DNA from: Gammaproteobacteria bacterium | Lineage (GTDB): Bacteria; Pseudomonadota; Gammaproteobacteria; Pseudomonadales; JAUIET01 | DNA length: 64,000 nt | Assembly: GCA_030429735.1 (NCBI GenBank) | Contig: JAUIET010000001.1 | Location: forward strand, 558,001 to 622,000 | Reading direction: 5' to 3' | Shown here: positions 25,834-35,556 of the stretch, piece after piece | Layout: the number at the start of each line of letters is the position of its first letter | Position numbering within the stretch: position 1 is the first letter of the stretch | Made by a program: the position numbers and the translations under genes | Notes under the pieces: model-generated | What the model was told of the DNA's origin: nothing | What the model saw: the letters and a program-made list of their open reading frames with translations, nothing else | The model's database searches: none

Positions 25834-27042
25834 TTAAATCGCAAAATTCAACGTTGCCCAAATCTTGGTAGTGTCGGTTGCGTGGTTATCTGCTGAATAG
25901 TCCGCAAACTTAAGCTGTAATGATGTGGTTTTATGCAACGGCAATGTCGCCACAATATTTATTTCGCTGCCAAGATCATCTGACCCTTCGTTCGATGTGT
26001 AGTCGTGGAATGTAGCAGCCAACTTGAGCTTGCCCACCGCACCGGCTACACCAACATACAAGTCTTCAATTCCGGCAGCGGGTGTGCCAAGAAACTTATC
26101 GGCCCAGCCTTGAAACTTGTGCAAGGTGGCCAGCGGTGTTCTGAACGCCGCCACGCCGTCGTCGCTGCCCAACACTTCATAACCAACTGTGAAGTTAACC
26201 GGCTTCACATTGTACGACGCTGACACGGCGTAATAATCTGCGCTGTAATCCAACGGGCTGTCGCCGTAGTCGGACTGGCTGGCGTAGCTTGCATCCAGCT
26301 TGAACGCGCCAAACACACCGGCGTAATCAAGCCCGTAAGTTGATGTTGAGTTTGGAATACCATTGCCATTGCTAAAATCAAGCAGGTAAGCAAAGCCGGT
26401 CAGTGAGTGCTGCTTGTTGATCGCGTACTTTGCCAGAAAAAAGTGCGACTCGCTGTCCCATTCAGCCGGCTGTGCGCCACCGTCGGGTCCAAAAATTCTG
26501 TTTACATTGAACACGAAGCTGTAATCAACGCTTAACGCCTCAACCGGCTTGAACTGCAAGCGAAACGCGTCGTAGGTCTGTTCGTTCTGTCGCCAACCTA
26601 CACCACCTACAAATCGTTGCCCCTGGTGAAGAATACGCTGGCGCCCAAAAGTAGCGGTAACGCCTGAAGCGTTGTACTTCAAGAAAGCCTGATTGACATC
26701 AAACCCTTCCGGATCGGCAACCACTGGAAACGCAGTTCGCCCGTTGTCCGTTGAATTGTACTGATCATCACCAATAGCAAGCACGTAGTCCGTTTCCAGG
26801 CCCACCGTAAAGTTATTTACTGAACCCGAGGTCCACGTAAATCTTGTTTTTGCCGTGGAAGCAAGTGCGTCTTCTGCAATGCCGTCCTGGTCTACTGCTT
26901 CAACCCGGTAACGAACACCGAACTTGGCTGTGCCGTCTTTCGCAGCGCTGGATAATGCCTCAGTGATATCGCCATTGGCAGTGTGTGATGCGGTCAGCGC
27001 CAACGCCGCTGCCAAGCCGGTGATTCGTAAATCAAAAACCAT
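25834..27042 (-). CDS. Outer-membrane porin-like beta-barrel, linked to nitrate uptake
   Basis: 402 residues from ATG 27042, with signal peptide (VFDLRITGLAAALALTA) and a mature part made of alternating beta strands ending in an aromatic-containing final strand (ATLNFAI). This resembles the alginate-export/porin-type barrels found beside nitrate assimilation genes in marine gammaproteobacteria. The substrate is not defined; nitrate diffusion across the outer membrane is inferred from position, 26 bases upstream of nasT and preceded by a sigma54-like promoter. The frame is open to 27075, but the chosen ATG gives the better signal peptide. Confidence 0.82.
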   Translation of the reverse strand: MVFDLRITGLAAALALTASHTANGDITEALSSAAKDGTAKFGVRYRVEAVDQDGIAEDALASTAKTRFTWTSGSVNNFTVGLETDYVLAIGDDQYNSTDNGRTAFPVVADPEGFDVNQAFLKYNASGVTATFGRQRILHQGQRFVGGVGWRQNEQTYDAFRLQFKPVEALSVDYSFVFNVNRIFGPDGGAQPAEWDSESHFFLAKYAINKQHSLTGFAYLLDFSNGNGIPNSTSTYGLDYAGVFGAFKLDASYASQSDYGDSPLDYSADYYAVSASYNVKPVNFTVGYEVLGSDDGVAAFRTPLATLHKFQGWADKFLGTPAAGIEDLYVGVAGAVGKLKLAATFHDYTSNEGSDDLGSEINIVATLPLHKTTSLQLKFADYSADNHATDTTKIWATLNFAI

Positions 27043-27185
27043 GTGTTTTCCCCACGCGCGGACACCCAGGCTCATTGCAGAGACCAGGCGCCGTTGCCTT
27101 CAAATGATGTAATTCCGTGATAGTAAGGTCGTTGTGCTCAGACAAACAACTGCGGTCTGGCATACGAACCCACGCGGAACAACTA

Positions 27186-27203
27186 ACAAGTTTCGTGCCA
27201 AAA
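27186..27203 (-). promoter_or_regulatory. Sigma54-like promoter of the porin-nasT genes
   Basis: Minus strand TTTGGCACGAAACTTGTT contains TGGCACG, four bases, then TTGT (consensus TTGC) in the exact -24/-12 spacing. It lies about 145 bases upstream of the porin ATG. No NtrC dyad with correct spacing was found between it and hisF, which lowers confidence. Confidence 0.5.
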
Positions 27204-27331
27204 ACCAAATGCTCGCGCTAAGCACTTAATTTTTAAGGAATAGTTGGTTTATGCAAGCCCGGCGAATTACGCTGATTGGTGGCTTGAACGACATTGTCTG
27301 CGCCATTAAAAGGACCGGACGTTTTGAAATG

Positions 27332-27349
27332 GTGCGCGCTTCAGCGCAC
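27332..27349. repeat. Perfect dyad across the hisF stop
   Basis: GTGCGC-GCTTCA-GCGCAC is a perfect inverted repeat overlapping the hisF stop codon. In RNA it makes a GC-rich hairpin, but only a weak T-run follows on the minus strand, so it may be a poor terminator or a 3' stabilising structure. Confidence 0.5.
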
Positions 27350-28111
27350 TACTATCCCACGTGAGGCCATATGATCCTTGGCCTGCTGCACCGTGTATTC
27401 CCCAAAATGAAAAATACTCGCCGCCAGCACTGCGTCGGCATGCCCTTCCAGCACGCCTTGTGCCAAATGTTCCAGATTACCCACACCACCTGAGGCAATC
27501 ACCGGAATATTCACCGCGTCACTCACGGCGCGAGTTAACGGCAGATTAAAACCGTCTTTGGTGCCGTCTTTGTCCATGCTGGTGAGCAACAATTCTCCGG
27601 CACCGTAGTTGGCCATTCGAACTGCCCATTCCACCGCATCAATGCCTGTCGGACGCCGGCCACCGTGAGTAAAGATTTCCCAGCGCAATGAGCCATCATC
27701 AGTGTCTACGCGTTTGGCATCAATCGCTACCACCGTGCACTGCGAGCCAAAGCGCTCTGAGGCTTCACGCACAAATTCCGGGTTATGAATAGCCGTGGTA
27801 TTGATACTGACTTTGTCGGCACCCGCGTTAAGAAGATTGCGAATGTCTTCCAGCTTGCGTACACCACCGCCCACCGTAAGCGGAATAAACACCTGTTCCG
27901 ACATTTTCTCCACGGTGCGATAGGTAGTGTCGCGCTCTTCGTGGCTGGCGGTAATATCCAGAAAGGTAATTTCGTCTGCACCTTGCTCATTGTAGCGCCG
28001 GGCAACTTCTACCGGGTCACCTGCGTCGCGTATATCAACAAACCGCACGCCTTTTACAACGCGACCTTTGTCAACGTCCAGGCAGGGGATGATGCGTTTG
28101 GCAAGGCTCAT
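27341..28111 (-). CDS. hisF: Imidazole glycerol phosphate synthase cyclase subunit HisF
   Basis: Cyclase half of IGP synthase in histidine biosynthesis; uses ammonia channelled from HisH to convert PRFAR to IGP and AICAR. 256 residues forming a TIM barrel: [19 protein letters not shown] (catalytic Asp about 11), [30 protein letters not shown] (catalytic Asp about 130) and [12 protein letters not shown] 28111 overlaps the hisA stop (ATGA). It is the last gene of hisBHAF. Confidence 0.97.
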   Translation of the reverse strand: MSLAKRIIPCLDVDKGRVVKGVRFVDIRDAGDPVEVARRYNEQGADEITFLDITASHEERDTTYRTVEKMSEQVFIPLTVGGGVRKLEDIRNLLNAGADKVSINTTAIHNPEFVREASERFGSQCTVVAIDAKRVDTDDGSLRWEIFTHGGRRPTGIDAVEWAVRMANYGAGELLLTSMDKDGTKDGFNLPLTRAVSDAVNIPVIASGGVGNLEHLAQGVLEGHADAVLAASIFHFGEYTVQQAKDHMASRGIVVR

Positions 28112-28842
28112 GCGTTTTCGTCGCACCAGGCTTGTGCTTGTGCCAAATCCAGGCTGCCTTCATAGATTGCCCGGCCAGTTATTGCACCCAGAATTCCTTT
28201 GTGCGCATGCTGTTGTAACTGTTGAACATCCGCCAGTGTTGTCACCCCCCCGGACGCAATCACCGGGATAGATATGGCTTCCGCCAACGCTGCAGTAGAC
28301 TCCAGGTTCAAGCCCTGCATCATGCCGTCGCGTTCAATATCGGTATACACAATAGCCGCCACACCCGCCGCTTCAAACTCACGCGCCAAATCAATCACTG
28401 ACCGATCGGACGCTTCAGCCCAGCCTTCGGTAGCTACCATGCCATTCATTGCATCAAGCCCGATAATAATATGGCCTTTAAACTGCCCACAAAGCTCACG
28501 CGTCAGATCCGGGTCTTTCACAGCAATAGTGCCAAGAATGGCAAACTGCACACCGGCTGACAGATACGCCTCAATCGTGTCGGCTGAGCGAATACCGCCG
28601 CCAATCTGAATCGGCAGGTCTTTGTGCTCGGCCGCTATGCCTTGAATAATGTCGCGGTTAACCGGCTCACCGGCGAACGCACCGTTTAAGTCCACCAGGT
28701 GCAGGCGACGACAACCCGCTGCCACCCATTGCCGCGCCATAGCTAATGGGTCAGTTGAAAACACGGTAGAGTCTTCCATGCGCCCCTGGCGCAGCCGTAC
28801 GCATTCACCGTCTTTTAAATCGATGGCCGGAATAATCAGCAT
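28108..28842 (-). CDS. hisA: Phosphoribosylformimino-5-aminoimidazole carboxamide ribotide isomerase HisA
   Basis: TIM-barrel isomerase converting ProFAR to PRFAR, the substrate of HisHF. 244 residues: [20 protein letters not shown] with the catalytic Asp about 8, [21 protein letters not shown] with the second catalytic Asp, and [12 protein letters not shown] 28842 is favoured over the upstream GTG because GGAG lies seven bases before it; it overlaps the hisH end by seven bases. Confidence 0.97.
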   Translation of the reverse strand: MLIIPAIDLKDGECVRLRQGRMEDSTVFSTDPLAMARQWVAAGCRRLHLVDLNGAFAGEPVNRDIIQGIAAEHKDLPIQIGGGIRSADTIEAYLSAGVQFAILGTIAVKDPDLTRELCGQFKGHIIIGLDAMNGMVATEGWAEASDRSVIDLAREFEAAGVAAIVYTDIERDGMMQGLNLESTAALAEAISIPVIASGGVTTLADVQQLQQHAHKGILGAITGRAIYEGSLDLAQAQAWCDENA

Positions 28843-29486
28843 TCGCCGCTCCACTGCACAAAATTATGTAACAACTGTAAACCACTGGTGTGGCTTTTCT
28901 CAGGATGAAACTGGGTGGCAAACACATTGTCTTTCGCAAGTGCTGCCGCAAAAGGCACACCGTAGTCACTGGTGCCCGCCAGCAGCGCTTTATTGTCGGG
29001 CATCACGTAATAACTGTGCACAAAATAAAACCGGGCGTGGTTTTCAATACCTTCCCACAATGGGTGCGCCACCGTTTGCTCAACAGTATTCCAGCCCATG
29101 TGCGGTACTTTCAACGCCGCTCCTTGTGCGTCTTCACCACCTGGAAACAGTTTTACATCACCTTCGAAAAGACCAAGGCAATCAACACCATTGTTTTCAG
29201 CGCTGTGGCTGAGCAATGCCTGCATCCCTACACAAATCGCCAGCATGGGTTTGCTTTGGCTGACTTCGGCCACTACCTGATCAAAACCCGCCGCAAGAAT
29301 TTCCGCCATGCAATCACGAATAGCACCCACGCCTGGAAAAATCACCCGGTCCGCTGCAAGAATATCCTCAGGTTTGCTGCTGACCAGCACTTCTACGTCG
29401 GGCGCAACTTTGCGCACAGCATTGGCCACCGAGCGCAGATTGCCCATGCCGTAGTCCATAACAGCCAGCGAGCTTGTACTGGGCAT
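28836..29486 (-). CDS. hisH: Imidazole glycerol phosphate synthase glutaminase subunit HisH
   Basis: Class I amidotransferase that supplies ammonia to HisF. 216 residues from ATG 29486: [17 protein letters not shown] at the start, oxyanion region FPGVGA, nucleophilic cysteine in [10 protein letters not shown], and the catalytic His/Glu in [13 protein letters not shown]. The frame is open 18 codons upstream into hisB, but ATG 29486 is seven bases after the hisB stop with an AGG site. Confidence 0.96.
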   Translation of the reverse strand: MPSTSSLAVMDYGMGNLRSVANAVRKVAPDVEVLVSSKPEDILAADRVIFPGVGAIRDCMAEILAAGFDQVVAEVSQSKPMLAICVGMQALLSHSAENNGVDCLGLFEGDVKLFPGGEDAQGAALKVPHMGWNTVEQTVAHPLWEGIENHARFYFVHSYYVMPDNKALLAGTSDYGVPFAAALAKDNVFATQFHPEKSHTSGLQLLHNFVQWSGEC

Positions 29487-29493
29487 ACTGGGC

Positions 29494-30087
29494 CTACAAA
29501 ACGCCTTTGGTGGAAGGCGTTTGCTCGCCCAGACGATCATCAGCGCTTAAGGCCATGCGCAGTGCGCGGCCGAAGGCTTTGAAAATGGTTTCCGCCTGAT
29601 GGTGGCTGTTTACACCGCGTAAATTGTCGATGTGCAAAGTGACATTGGCGTGATTCACAAAGCCCTGGAAGAACTCGCGAAACAAATCCACATCAAATTC
29701 GCCGATTTGGGCACGGGTATAGTCCACGTGGTACTCAAGCCCCGGGCGACCGGAGAAATCAACCACCACCCGAGACAAGGCTTCATCCAGCGGCACATAA
29801 GCGTGCCCATAGCGGGTAAGGCCCTTCTTGTCACCGGCGGCTTTGGCCATGGCCTGACCAATAGTAATGCCAATGTCTTCCACGGTGTGGTGGTCATCAA
29901 TGTGATTGTCGCCTTTGGCCGTGACCTTCAGGTCGATCATGCCGTGGCGGGCAATCTGGTCCATCATGTGCTCAAGAAAAGGCACACCGGTGGCAAATTC
30001 GCCACGTCCTGTGCCGTCCAGGTTCAATTCAACACTGATCTGGGTTTCCAGCGTGTCGCGGGTGACGGATGTTGTGCGCGCGGCCAT
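29494..30087 (-). CDS. hisB: Imidazoleglycerol-phosphate dehydratase HisB
   Basis: Manganese enzyme that removes water from imidazole glycerol phosphate. 197 residues, single-domain (no HisB phosphatase fusion). The metal-binding repeats [14 protein letters not shown] and [16 protein letters not shown] are intact, as is [13 protein letters not shown]. First gene of hisBHAF; its promoter must lie in the 139-base divergent gap with the AsmA gene. Confidence 0.97.
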   Translation of the reverse strand: MAARTTSVTRDTLETQISVELNLDGTGRGEFATGVPFLEHMMDQIARHGMIDLKVTAKGDNHIDDHHTVEDIGITIGQAMAKAAGDKKGLTRYGHAYVPLDEALSRVVVDFSGRPGLEYHVDYTRAQIGEFDVDLFREFFQGFVNHANVTLHIDNLRGVNSHHQAETIFKAFGRALRMALSADDRLGEQTPSTKGVL

Positions 30088-30226
30088 GGGGGTTCCGAAT
30101 CAAGCAAAAGAGCGCGGATTATAGAGAAATTCGCCCGTCACATCATTTAACTTTTGCGGTCGCGACGAAACAGCGGCAATTATGCTATTTTTAGCGCCCA
30201 ATAAAGAGTTACTACTGAGTCTGCGC

Positions 30227-32398
30227 ATGAAATCGCTAATTAAATGGTTGCTGATAGGCGTTCTGCTTGTGGTGCTGGTACCCGTATTGATCGGGTTGGT
30301 GGCCAGCATTGTGATAGACCCCAATGAATTTAAGCCCCAGCTTATTGAGGTGGTGGAAAAAAACACCCGCGGCTCGCTCACCATTGATGGCGAACTGAAC
30401 TGGTCGGTGTTCCCAAGCATTGGCGTTGAACTGAACCAGGTAACCTACGCGTTGCCGGAAGACAAAGACAAGCCGTTTGCCTCACTGGATGGCGTGCAAC
30501 TTGGCGTGAAGCTGCTGCCATTGCTGCGCCTGGCGGTAGAGGCCGATGGCCTGACCATTAATGGCCTGAATCTGAACATGTACACCAATAGTCAAGGCGT
30601 GAACAACTGGGAACAGATATTCCCGGAAGCAAAAGCCGACGAAAAAAGTGCGGCTGAAGACACTGACTCTGGCGTAACCGCGGGCCCGCTGGCAGTGGAC
30701 ATTGCCCGCATTGCGATTGTTGACTCAGCCGTTACCCTGCGCAACGACCAGGAAGGCAGCAACTACCTGCTGGAAGATTTCAATTTTGAAAGTACCGACA
30801 TCAGTGCCGATGGCGACGAGTTTCCGCTGGATATCAGCTTTAACGTAACCTTGAGCGACCCTGCGCTAACCAGCCAGTCAACCATCAAAACGCGCTTAAG
30901 CGCCGACATTGCCAAGCAACTGTTTACATTTAGCGACTTAAACGCCGACTTTCTATTAGCAGGCGCGCCGTTTAACGATAAGAAAGTAAGCCTTAACGTA
31001 AGCAGCACCGGCCAGTACAACGGCGCAAACAGCAGCGCCAAACTGGAACAGTTAAAACTGGCACTGGCCGGCGTGCTTAACGCCGACATGCAAGTGGATG
31101 CCAGTGGTTTAAGCGGCAAGCCCAGCTTTGCCGGCAAGCTATCAGTGGCCGAGTTTGATCTGAATAAACTGATGTCCGCCTTGGGTATGGAAGCCACTGA
31201 GTACGCCAGCGACAGCGCCATGAGCCGCATCAGCTTTAATGGCACACTTAGCGGCCCCGCCAACAGTTTTATGTTGAACCCGGTTAACGTTACGTTAGAC
31301 AGCACCACAATGACCGGCCGCATGGGCGTCAAGAACCTCGACACCAGCGAATACGTGTTTGTTCTTCGCGGCGACAAAATCAATATTGACGACTACTCCG
31401 CCCCGGCTGAAGAAGACGCCAACGTACCAGACGACCAACCCAACGCGGCCCTGTTGCCATTGGCCGCTCTGCGCGACCTGCTGTTCAGCGCCGAATTCGG
31501 CTTTAAAGAGCTGATTGCGGGCGGTTTAAACATCACCGACCTGGACATGAACGCCAACGGCAATAAAGGCCTGATCAAACTGAACAAGCTCAGCGCCAAG
31601 CTGTACGAAGGCACTATGAACATGACGGCCACCGTGGATGCGCGCAAAGACATGCCCACCACCAGTATTACCGCCAAGCTGGCCAATGTGCAGCTCAAAC
31701 CCTTAATGACCGACTTTGCAGAAATGGACACCATTTCTGGCGTTGCTCGTTTCGACGCGAAGCTGACCACAAAAGGCAACAGCACAGCCGCCTTTCAAAG
31801 CAACCTGAATGGCCCGATCACGTTCGGTATAGACAATGCCATTCTGACCAACCTGAATGCCGACAAGCTGGCCTGCCAGGCCATAGCCACCGCGCGGCAA
31901 AAGCCCTTCCCGGCTGACAAGGAATGGCCCGCCACCACTACCTTCCAAAAACTTGGCGGCACGTTTAACTTTGTGAATGGCGTGGGTCGCAACGACGACC
32001 TGGCCGCCTCACTAGACAATATGCGCGTAACCGGTAACGGTGTAATTGACCTGAACGCCGAAACAGTAGACTACCAGGTGGCCTTGAATATCAGCGGCGA
32101 TTTGGAAGAACCCGGTGAAGACGGCGAGAAATCAGCTTGTGCGATCAACGAAAAATACCGCGGCATTGGCTGGCCACTGCGTTGCAAAGGGTCACTGAGC
32201 GCAGACCCGGGTGACTTGTGCGGCATAGACACCAAAGGCCTGACCAAAGTAGCTGGTCAGTTGCTGAAAGCCGAAGCAAAATCCAAGCTGGCCGAAAAGC
32301 TGTTCGGCAAGAAAAAGGAAGGTGCTGAGGGTGAAGAAGCCGAAGAAGAAAGCCCAGAAGACCAGCTGAAGAAAAAGTTGTTTGAGAAACTGTTCTGA
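30227..32398 (+). CDS. AsmA family protein
   Basis: 723 residues from ATG 30227: an N-terminal signal anchor (MKSLIKWLLIGVLLVVLVPV), then a large periplasmic domain of repeated beta strands with AsmA signatures (IVIDPNEFKPQLIEVVEK; the C-terminal AsmA_2 part with DAKLTTKGNS and GNGVIDL). It ends in a Glu/Lys-rich tail. AsmA-like proteins are thought to carry phospholipids between membranes and affect outer-membrane assembly. The frame is open to 30182, but ATG 30227 gives the anchor at the N-terminus. It overlaps mutY by four bases. Confidence 0.92.
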   Translation: MKSLIKWLLIGVLLVVLVPVLIGLVASIVIDPNEFKPQLIEVVEKNTRGSLTIDGELNWSVFPSIGVELNQVTYALPEDKDKPFASLDGVQLGVKLLPLLRLAVEADGLTINGLNLNMYTNSQGVNNWEQIFPEAKADEKSAAEDTDSGVTAGPLAVDIARIAIVDSAVTLRNDQEGSNYLLEDFNFESTDISADGDEFPLDISFNVTLSDPALTSQSTIKTRLSADIAKQLFTFSDLNADFLLAGAPFNDKKVSLNVSSTGQYNGANSSAKLEQLKLALAGVLNADMQVDASGLSGKPSFAGKLSVAEFDLNKLMSALGMEATEYASDSAMSRISFNGTLSGPANSFMLNPVNVTLDSTTMTGRMGVKNLDTSEYVFVLRGDKINIDDYSAPAEEDANVPDDQPNAALLPLAALRDLLFSAEFGFKELIAGGLNITDLDMNANGNKGLIKLNKLSAKLYEGTMNMTATVDARKDMPTTSITAKLANVQLKPLMTDFAEMDTISGVARFDAKLTTKGNSTAAFQSNLNGPITFGIDNAILTNLNADKLACQAIATARQKPFPADKEWPATTTFQKLGGTFNFVNGVGRNDDLAASLDNMRVTGNGVIDLNAETVDYQVALNISGDLEEPGEDGEKSACAINEKYRGIGWPLRCKGSLSADPGDLCGIDTKGLTKVAGQLLKAEAKSKLAEKLFGKKKEGAEGEEAEEESPEDQLKKKLFEKLF

Positions 32399-33462
32399 GC
32401 AAAACCAATAGCGCGCAACACGCCGGCGAAGCCATTCTTCGCTGGTTTGACCGGCACGGTCGCAAAGACCTGCCCTGGCAACACAACACCACCGCCTACC
32501 GGGTGTGGGTCAGTGAAATCATGTTGCAGCAAACCCAGGTGGCCACGGTAATTCCGTATTACCAGCGCTTTATGGCCAGCTTCCCCACTGTGCACGATTT
32601 GGCCAATGCACACGAAGACGACGTGCTGCACCATTGGACCGGCCTGGGCTACTACGCCCGCGCTCGCAACCTGCATAAAACCGCCAAAGTTGTCAGCGCG
32701 GATTTTGCTGGCGAATTTCCGGACAGTGTTGACGCTCTGGAACAGCTGCCCGGCATAGGCCGCAGCACCGCCGGCGCCATACACGCCATCTCAAACAATG
32801 AGCGCGCAGTGATTCTGGACGGCAACGTAAAACGGGTGCTAAGCCGCCTGCATTGCGTGCAAGGCTGGTATGGCCACACCCAGGTGGCCAAGACCTTGTG
32901 GCAGCTGGCCGACGCGATGACCCCACCCGCTGAAGCCGGCCGCGCCGCCGACTACACCCAGGCCATCATGGACCTGGGTGCGACCCTGTGTACCCGTTCA
33001 AAACCCGATTGCCCCCGCTGCCCGGTACAAAGCCATTGCCTGGCCTACGCCAACGGCGAAGTAAGCGCTTACCCCCACAGCAAGCCTAAAAAGGAAAAGC
33101 CCGTTAAACGCACCCAAATGGTATTGCTAAAGAACCAGCACAACGAGTTCTGGCTGGAAAAGCGACCGGCCAGCGGCATTTGGGGCGGACTGTGGAGCCT
33201 GCCGGAAATAGGCACCGACGCCAACCCCGTGGAGTGGTGTGAACAAATACTTGGCCAACCCGCCGAACTGCAGCACACCCTGCCCGACTACCGCCACACC
33301 TTCAGCCATTACCACCTGGATATTGTGCCGGTGGTGCTGCGCACAGATCACTCGCCGAACACGCTAATGGAAGCCGACCGCCAGCTCTGGTATAACACGC
33401 TAAAGCCGGCCAGCGTTGGCCTGGCCGCGCCGGTAAAACGCCTGTTGGCGCTTTGCGCCTGA
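32395..33462 (+). CDS. mutY: A/G-specific adenine DNA glycosylase MutY, apparent CTG start
   Basis: Removes adenine mispaired with 8-oxoguanine. Helix-hairpin-helix LPGIGRSTAGAIHAI, catalytic Asp in YTQAIMDLGATLC, the 4Fe-4S cysteines (C-x6-C-x2-C-x5-C in CTRSKPDCPRCPVQSHC) and a C-terminal NUDIX-like 8-oxoG-reading domain are all present. The family N-terminus continues upstream of the first canonical start (GTG 32503) through RWFDRHGRKDLPWQ back to a CTG at 32395; an in-frame stop sits at 32383 and there is no ATG, GTG or TTG between. CTG 32395 overlaps the asmA stop as CTGA with GAG eight bases before it, giving 355 residues, close to E. coli's 350. Confidence 0.93.
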   Translation: MSKTNSAQHAGEAILRWFDRHGRKDLPWQHNTTAYRVWVSEIMLQQTQVATVIPYYQRFMASFPTVHDLANAHEDDVLHHWTGLGYYARARNLHKTAKVVSADFAGEFPDSVDALEQLPGIGRSTAGAIHAISNNERAVILDGNVKRVLSRLHCVQGWYGHTQVAKTLWQLADAMTPPAEAGRAADYTQAIMDLGATLCTRSKPDCPRCPVQSHCLAYANGEVSAYPHSKPKKEKPVKRTQMVLLKNQHNEFWLEKRPASGIWGGLWSLPEIGTDANPVEWCEQILGQPAELQHTLPDYRHTFSHYHLDIVPVVLRTDHSPNTLMEADRQLWYNTLKPASVGLAAPVKRLLALCA

Positions 33463-33486
33463 ACAGGAATAATCACAGGAAAAGTC

Positions 33487-33765
33487 ATGAGTCGCACCGT
33501 TTATTGCAAGAAATACCAGCAAGAATTGCCCGGCCTGGAAAAGCCACCCTTCCCCGGCCCCAAGGGTCAGGACCTGTTTGAAAACTATTCCGCCAAAGCC
33601 TGGGAAGAATGGCAGGCGCACCAGACCATGCTGATCAACGAGCGCCGTCTGAACATGATGGAACCCGGCTCGCGCGCCTTTCTGGCCGAAGAACGCGACA
33701 AATTTATGGCCAATGAAGAAGTGGCCCAGGCCGAGGGCTATGTACCACCCGAAGAAAACCAATAG
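33487..33765 (+). CDS. yggX: Fe(2+)-trafficking / oxidative damage protection protein YggX
   Basis: 92 residues, the usual length. Motifs are [17 protein letters not shown] with the conserved Cys7, [17 protein letters not shown] and [11 protein letters not shown]. YggX protects Fe-S clusters and reduces Fenton damage; it is encoded next to mutY in many gammaproteobacteria, linking iron care and repair of oxidised DNA. AGGAAAAG precedes the ATG, 24 bases after mutY. Confidence 0.97.
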   Translation: MSRTVYCKKYQQELPGLEKPPFPGPKGQDLFENYSAKAWEEWQAHQTMLINERRLNMMEPGSRAFLAEERDKFMANEEVAQAEGYVPPEENQ

Positions 33766-33778
33766 GCTCCCATAAGCG

Positions 33779-34972
33779 ATGATTTCCCCCAAAACAGCTC
33801 AAGGCGCAACTCAGACACAGCAACAAGCTCCGGCAGAAGAGACCAAGCAGGAACCCATGCTGTCGCTCGCCGAGCAGTTACCCGAAGTGAGTAGCTGGGT
33901 ACCAGAGCCTCTTCTGCCCGCCTGGGAAATGATGATCAGCAATCCGTGGCTGGGCCCACTGCTGGTTGCCACATTATTTTATATATTGGCCTTGGTGCTG
34001 CGCGCCACCCTGTTCCTGATATTGCACAGACTGGCCAACCTGACCGAAAGTGGCACTGACGACCTGATTCTGAACCAACTCAAACGCCCGGTATTCACCA
34101 CCGTTTTCAGCTTTGGTTTGATGCTGGCCGTGCAAGTGGCTCAACTGCCCGCAGGCACGGTTGTATTGAACAACATATTGTTCTCGCTGATTGTCATCAG
34201 CTGGATGCGCGCGCTGTTCAACGTAGCCAGCCTGGCGCTGGAGGCTTTGGGCCGGCAAGGCCGTTTCAACATCATTGAAGCCCGCACCGTACCGCTGTTT
34301 GACATAACCGCCAAACTGCTGATTATTTTGTTTGGCAGCTACAGCCTGTTGATGGTGTGGGGCGTAAATCCGGTAGGCTGGCTGGCCTCAGCCGGTATTG
34401 TAGGCATTGCCGTTGGCTTTGCCGCCAAAGACACACTGGCCAACCTGTTCTCAGGCTTTTTCATTGTGGCCGACGCCCCCTACAAAATTGGCGACTACAT
34501 TAACCTCGACACCGGCGAGCGCGGCAGAGTCAGCGCCATAGGTCTTAGAAGCACCCGCCTGCTCACTCGCGACGACGTGGAAATCACCATTCCCAACGGC
34601 GTAATAGCCAACGCCAAAATAGTGAACGAAAGCGGCGGCCACGCCCAATCCATGCGAATTCGAGTGGATGTTGGCGCTGCCTATGGGTCCAGCACCGAAA
34701 AAGTGTGCGAGATTTTGCAGGCTATTGGCGACAAACACCCTGATACCCTGAAACACCCCGAACCCAGAGTGCGAATGCGCGCCTTCGGCGCCTCCAGCCT
34801 GGACTTTCAACTCATGTGCTGGATAGACCACCCGCAAGATCGTGGCCGCATCACGCATGAGCTGCTAATGCAGATTTACAACGCGTTTGCAGACGCCGGT
34901 ATTGAGATTCCCTACTCAAAACACGACGTATACATCAAAGAGATGCCAGCTGCGGCCGACAAGGAAACGTGA
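33779..34972 (+). CDS. Small-conductance mechanosensitive channel (MscS family)
   Basis: 397 residues. A Gln-rich N-terminus is followed by about five transmembrane helices (from residue 60), the pore-lining helix (WLASAGIVGIAVGFAAKDTLANLF) and the cytoplasmic beta and alpha/beta vestibule domains (IADAPYKIGDYINLDTGERG; ITIPNGVIANAKIVN). It opens under hypo-osmotic membrane tension. It lies 13 bases after yggX and could be in the same transcript. Confidence 0.93.
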   Translation: MISPKTAQGATQTQQQAPAEETKQEPMLSLAEQLPEVSSWVPEPLLPAWEMMISNPWLGPLLVATLFYILALVLRATLFLILHRLANLTESGTDDLILNQLKRPVFTTVFSFGLMLAVQVAQLPAGTVVLNNILFSLIVISWMRALFNVASLALEALGRQGRFNIIEARTVPLFDITAKLLIILFGSYSLLMVWGVNPVGWLASAGIVGIAVGFAAKDTLANLFSGFFIVADAPYKIGDYINLDTGERGRVSAIGLRSTRLLTRDDVEITIPNGVIANAKIVNESGGHAQSMRIRVDVGAAYGSSTEKVCEILQAIGDKHPDTLKHPEPRVRMRAFGASSLDFQLMCWIDHPQDRGRITHELLMQIYNAFADAGIEIPYSKHDVYIKEMPAAADKET

Positions 34973-35074
34973 ACCAGCGCACACTATTAACGAAAACGTT
35001 CATTTTTTAGCCGCTTAAACGCTAACCTGAATTAATAAGATCATTTTTTGATCAATGATTCAGGGGCCGCGACC

Positions 35075-35332
35075 ATGTTACGCATTAGCATTCAGAAAAC
35101 CATTGCCAGCACCGCAACCGCACTATTGCTTGCCACCAGCCTAAGCGCCTGCAGCACAAACCCGACAGAGCGCACCGCCTACGACCGCCAGCACAGACCC
35201 AACTGCGAACTGCAGGGCGAGACGAAAAAGCTGGGCAACACCACCTTGTTCGCCCCGCGCCAGCGCGTAGTGGCCAGCTCGGCTGAATGTCAGAGCTGGG
35301 GTGGGGATATGTTGATCTCGGCGGCGGACTAA
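35075..35332 (+). CDS. Small lipoprotein
   Basis: 85 residues from ATG 35075. Type II signal peptide with lipobox LSAC (cleavage before Cys 27), then a short mature part rich in Thr/Arg/Gln with two further cysteines (PNCELQG, AECQSWG). Function unknown. The frame is open to 35048, but only ATG 35075 puts the signal peptide at the N-terminus. Confidence 0.75.
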   Translation: MLRISIQKTIASTATALLLATSLSACSTNPTERTAYDRQHRPNCELQGETKKLGNTTLFAPRQRVVASSAECQSWGGDMLISAAD

Positions 35333-35359
35333 GTACCACTCGCCACAAGCCCGAGCGGC

Positions 35360-35388
35360 TTGACTCCCCACGACCTAAACGGTTTAAT
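35360..35388 (+). promoter_or_regulatory. Sigma70 promoter of tRNA-Phe
   Basis: TTGACT, 17 bases, then TTTAAT, followed by a GC-rich discriminator (ACGCGCTC) typical of stringently controlled stable-RNA genes. Transcription would start about 50 bases before the tRNA. Confidence 0.75.
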
Positions 35389-35444
35389 ACGCGCTCTTTT
35401 TTTGGGGGCCAAAGCACAACTCTGTGCGCACCCAATCAAACAAG

Positions 35445-35520
35445 GCCCAGGTAGCTCAGTCGGTAGAGCAGTGGATTGAAAATCCTCGTGTCGGTGGTTC
35501 GATTCCGCCCCTGGGCACCA
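35445..35520 (+). tRNA. tRNA-Phe (GAA)
   Basis: 76 bases with encoded CCA. Acceptor GCCCAGG pairs perfectly with CCTGGGC; the D arm (GCTC...GAGC), anticodon stem GGATT/AATCC with loop TTGAAAA (anticodon GAA) and T arm with GGTTCGATTCC are all present. It follows mutY-yggX, as in pseudomonads, and marks the left border of the accessory region, since tRNA-Phe 3' ends are common integration sites. Confidence 0.98.
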
Positions 35521-35556
35521 TTTAGCTTGCCAAACAAAATACGCCCTTTTTAATAA

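Noticed and set aside
27332-27349. NtrC site for the porin promoter
   Set aside because: The dyad arms are separated by six bases rather than the spacing of the NtrC consensus, and it overlaps the hisF stop; a hairpin is a simpler explanation.
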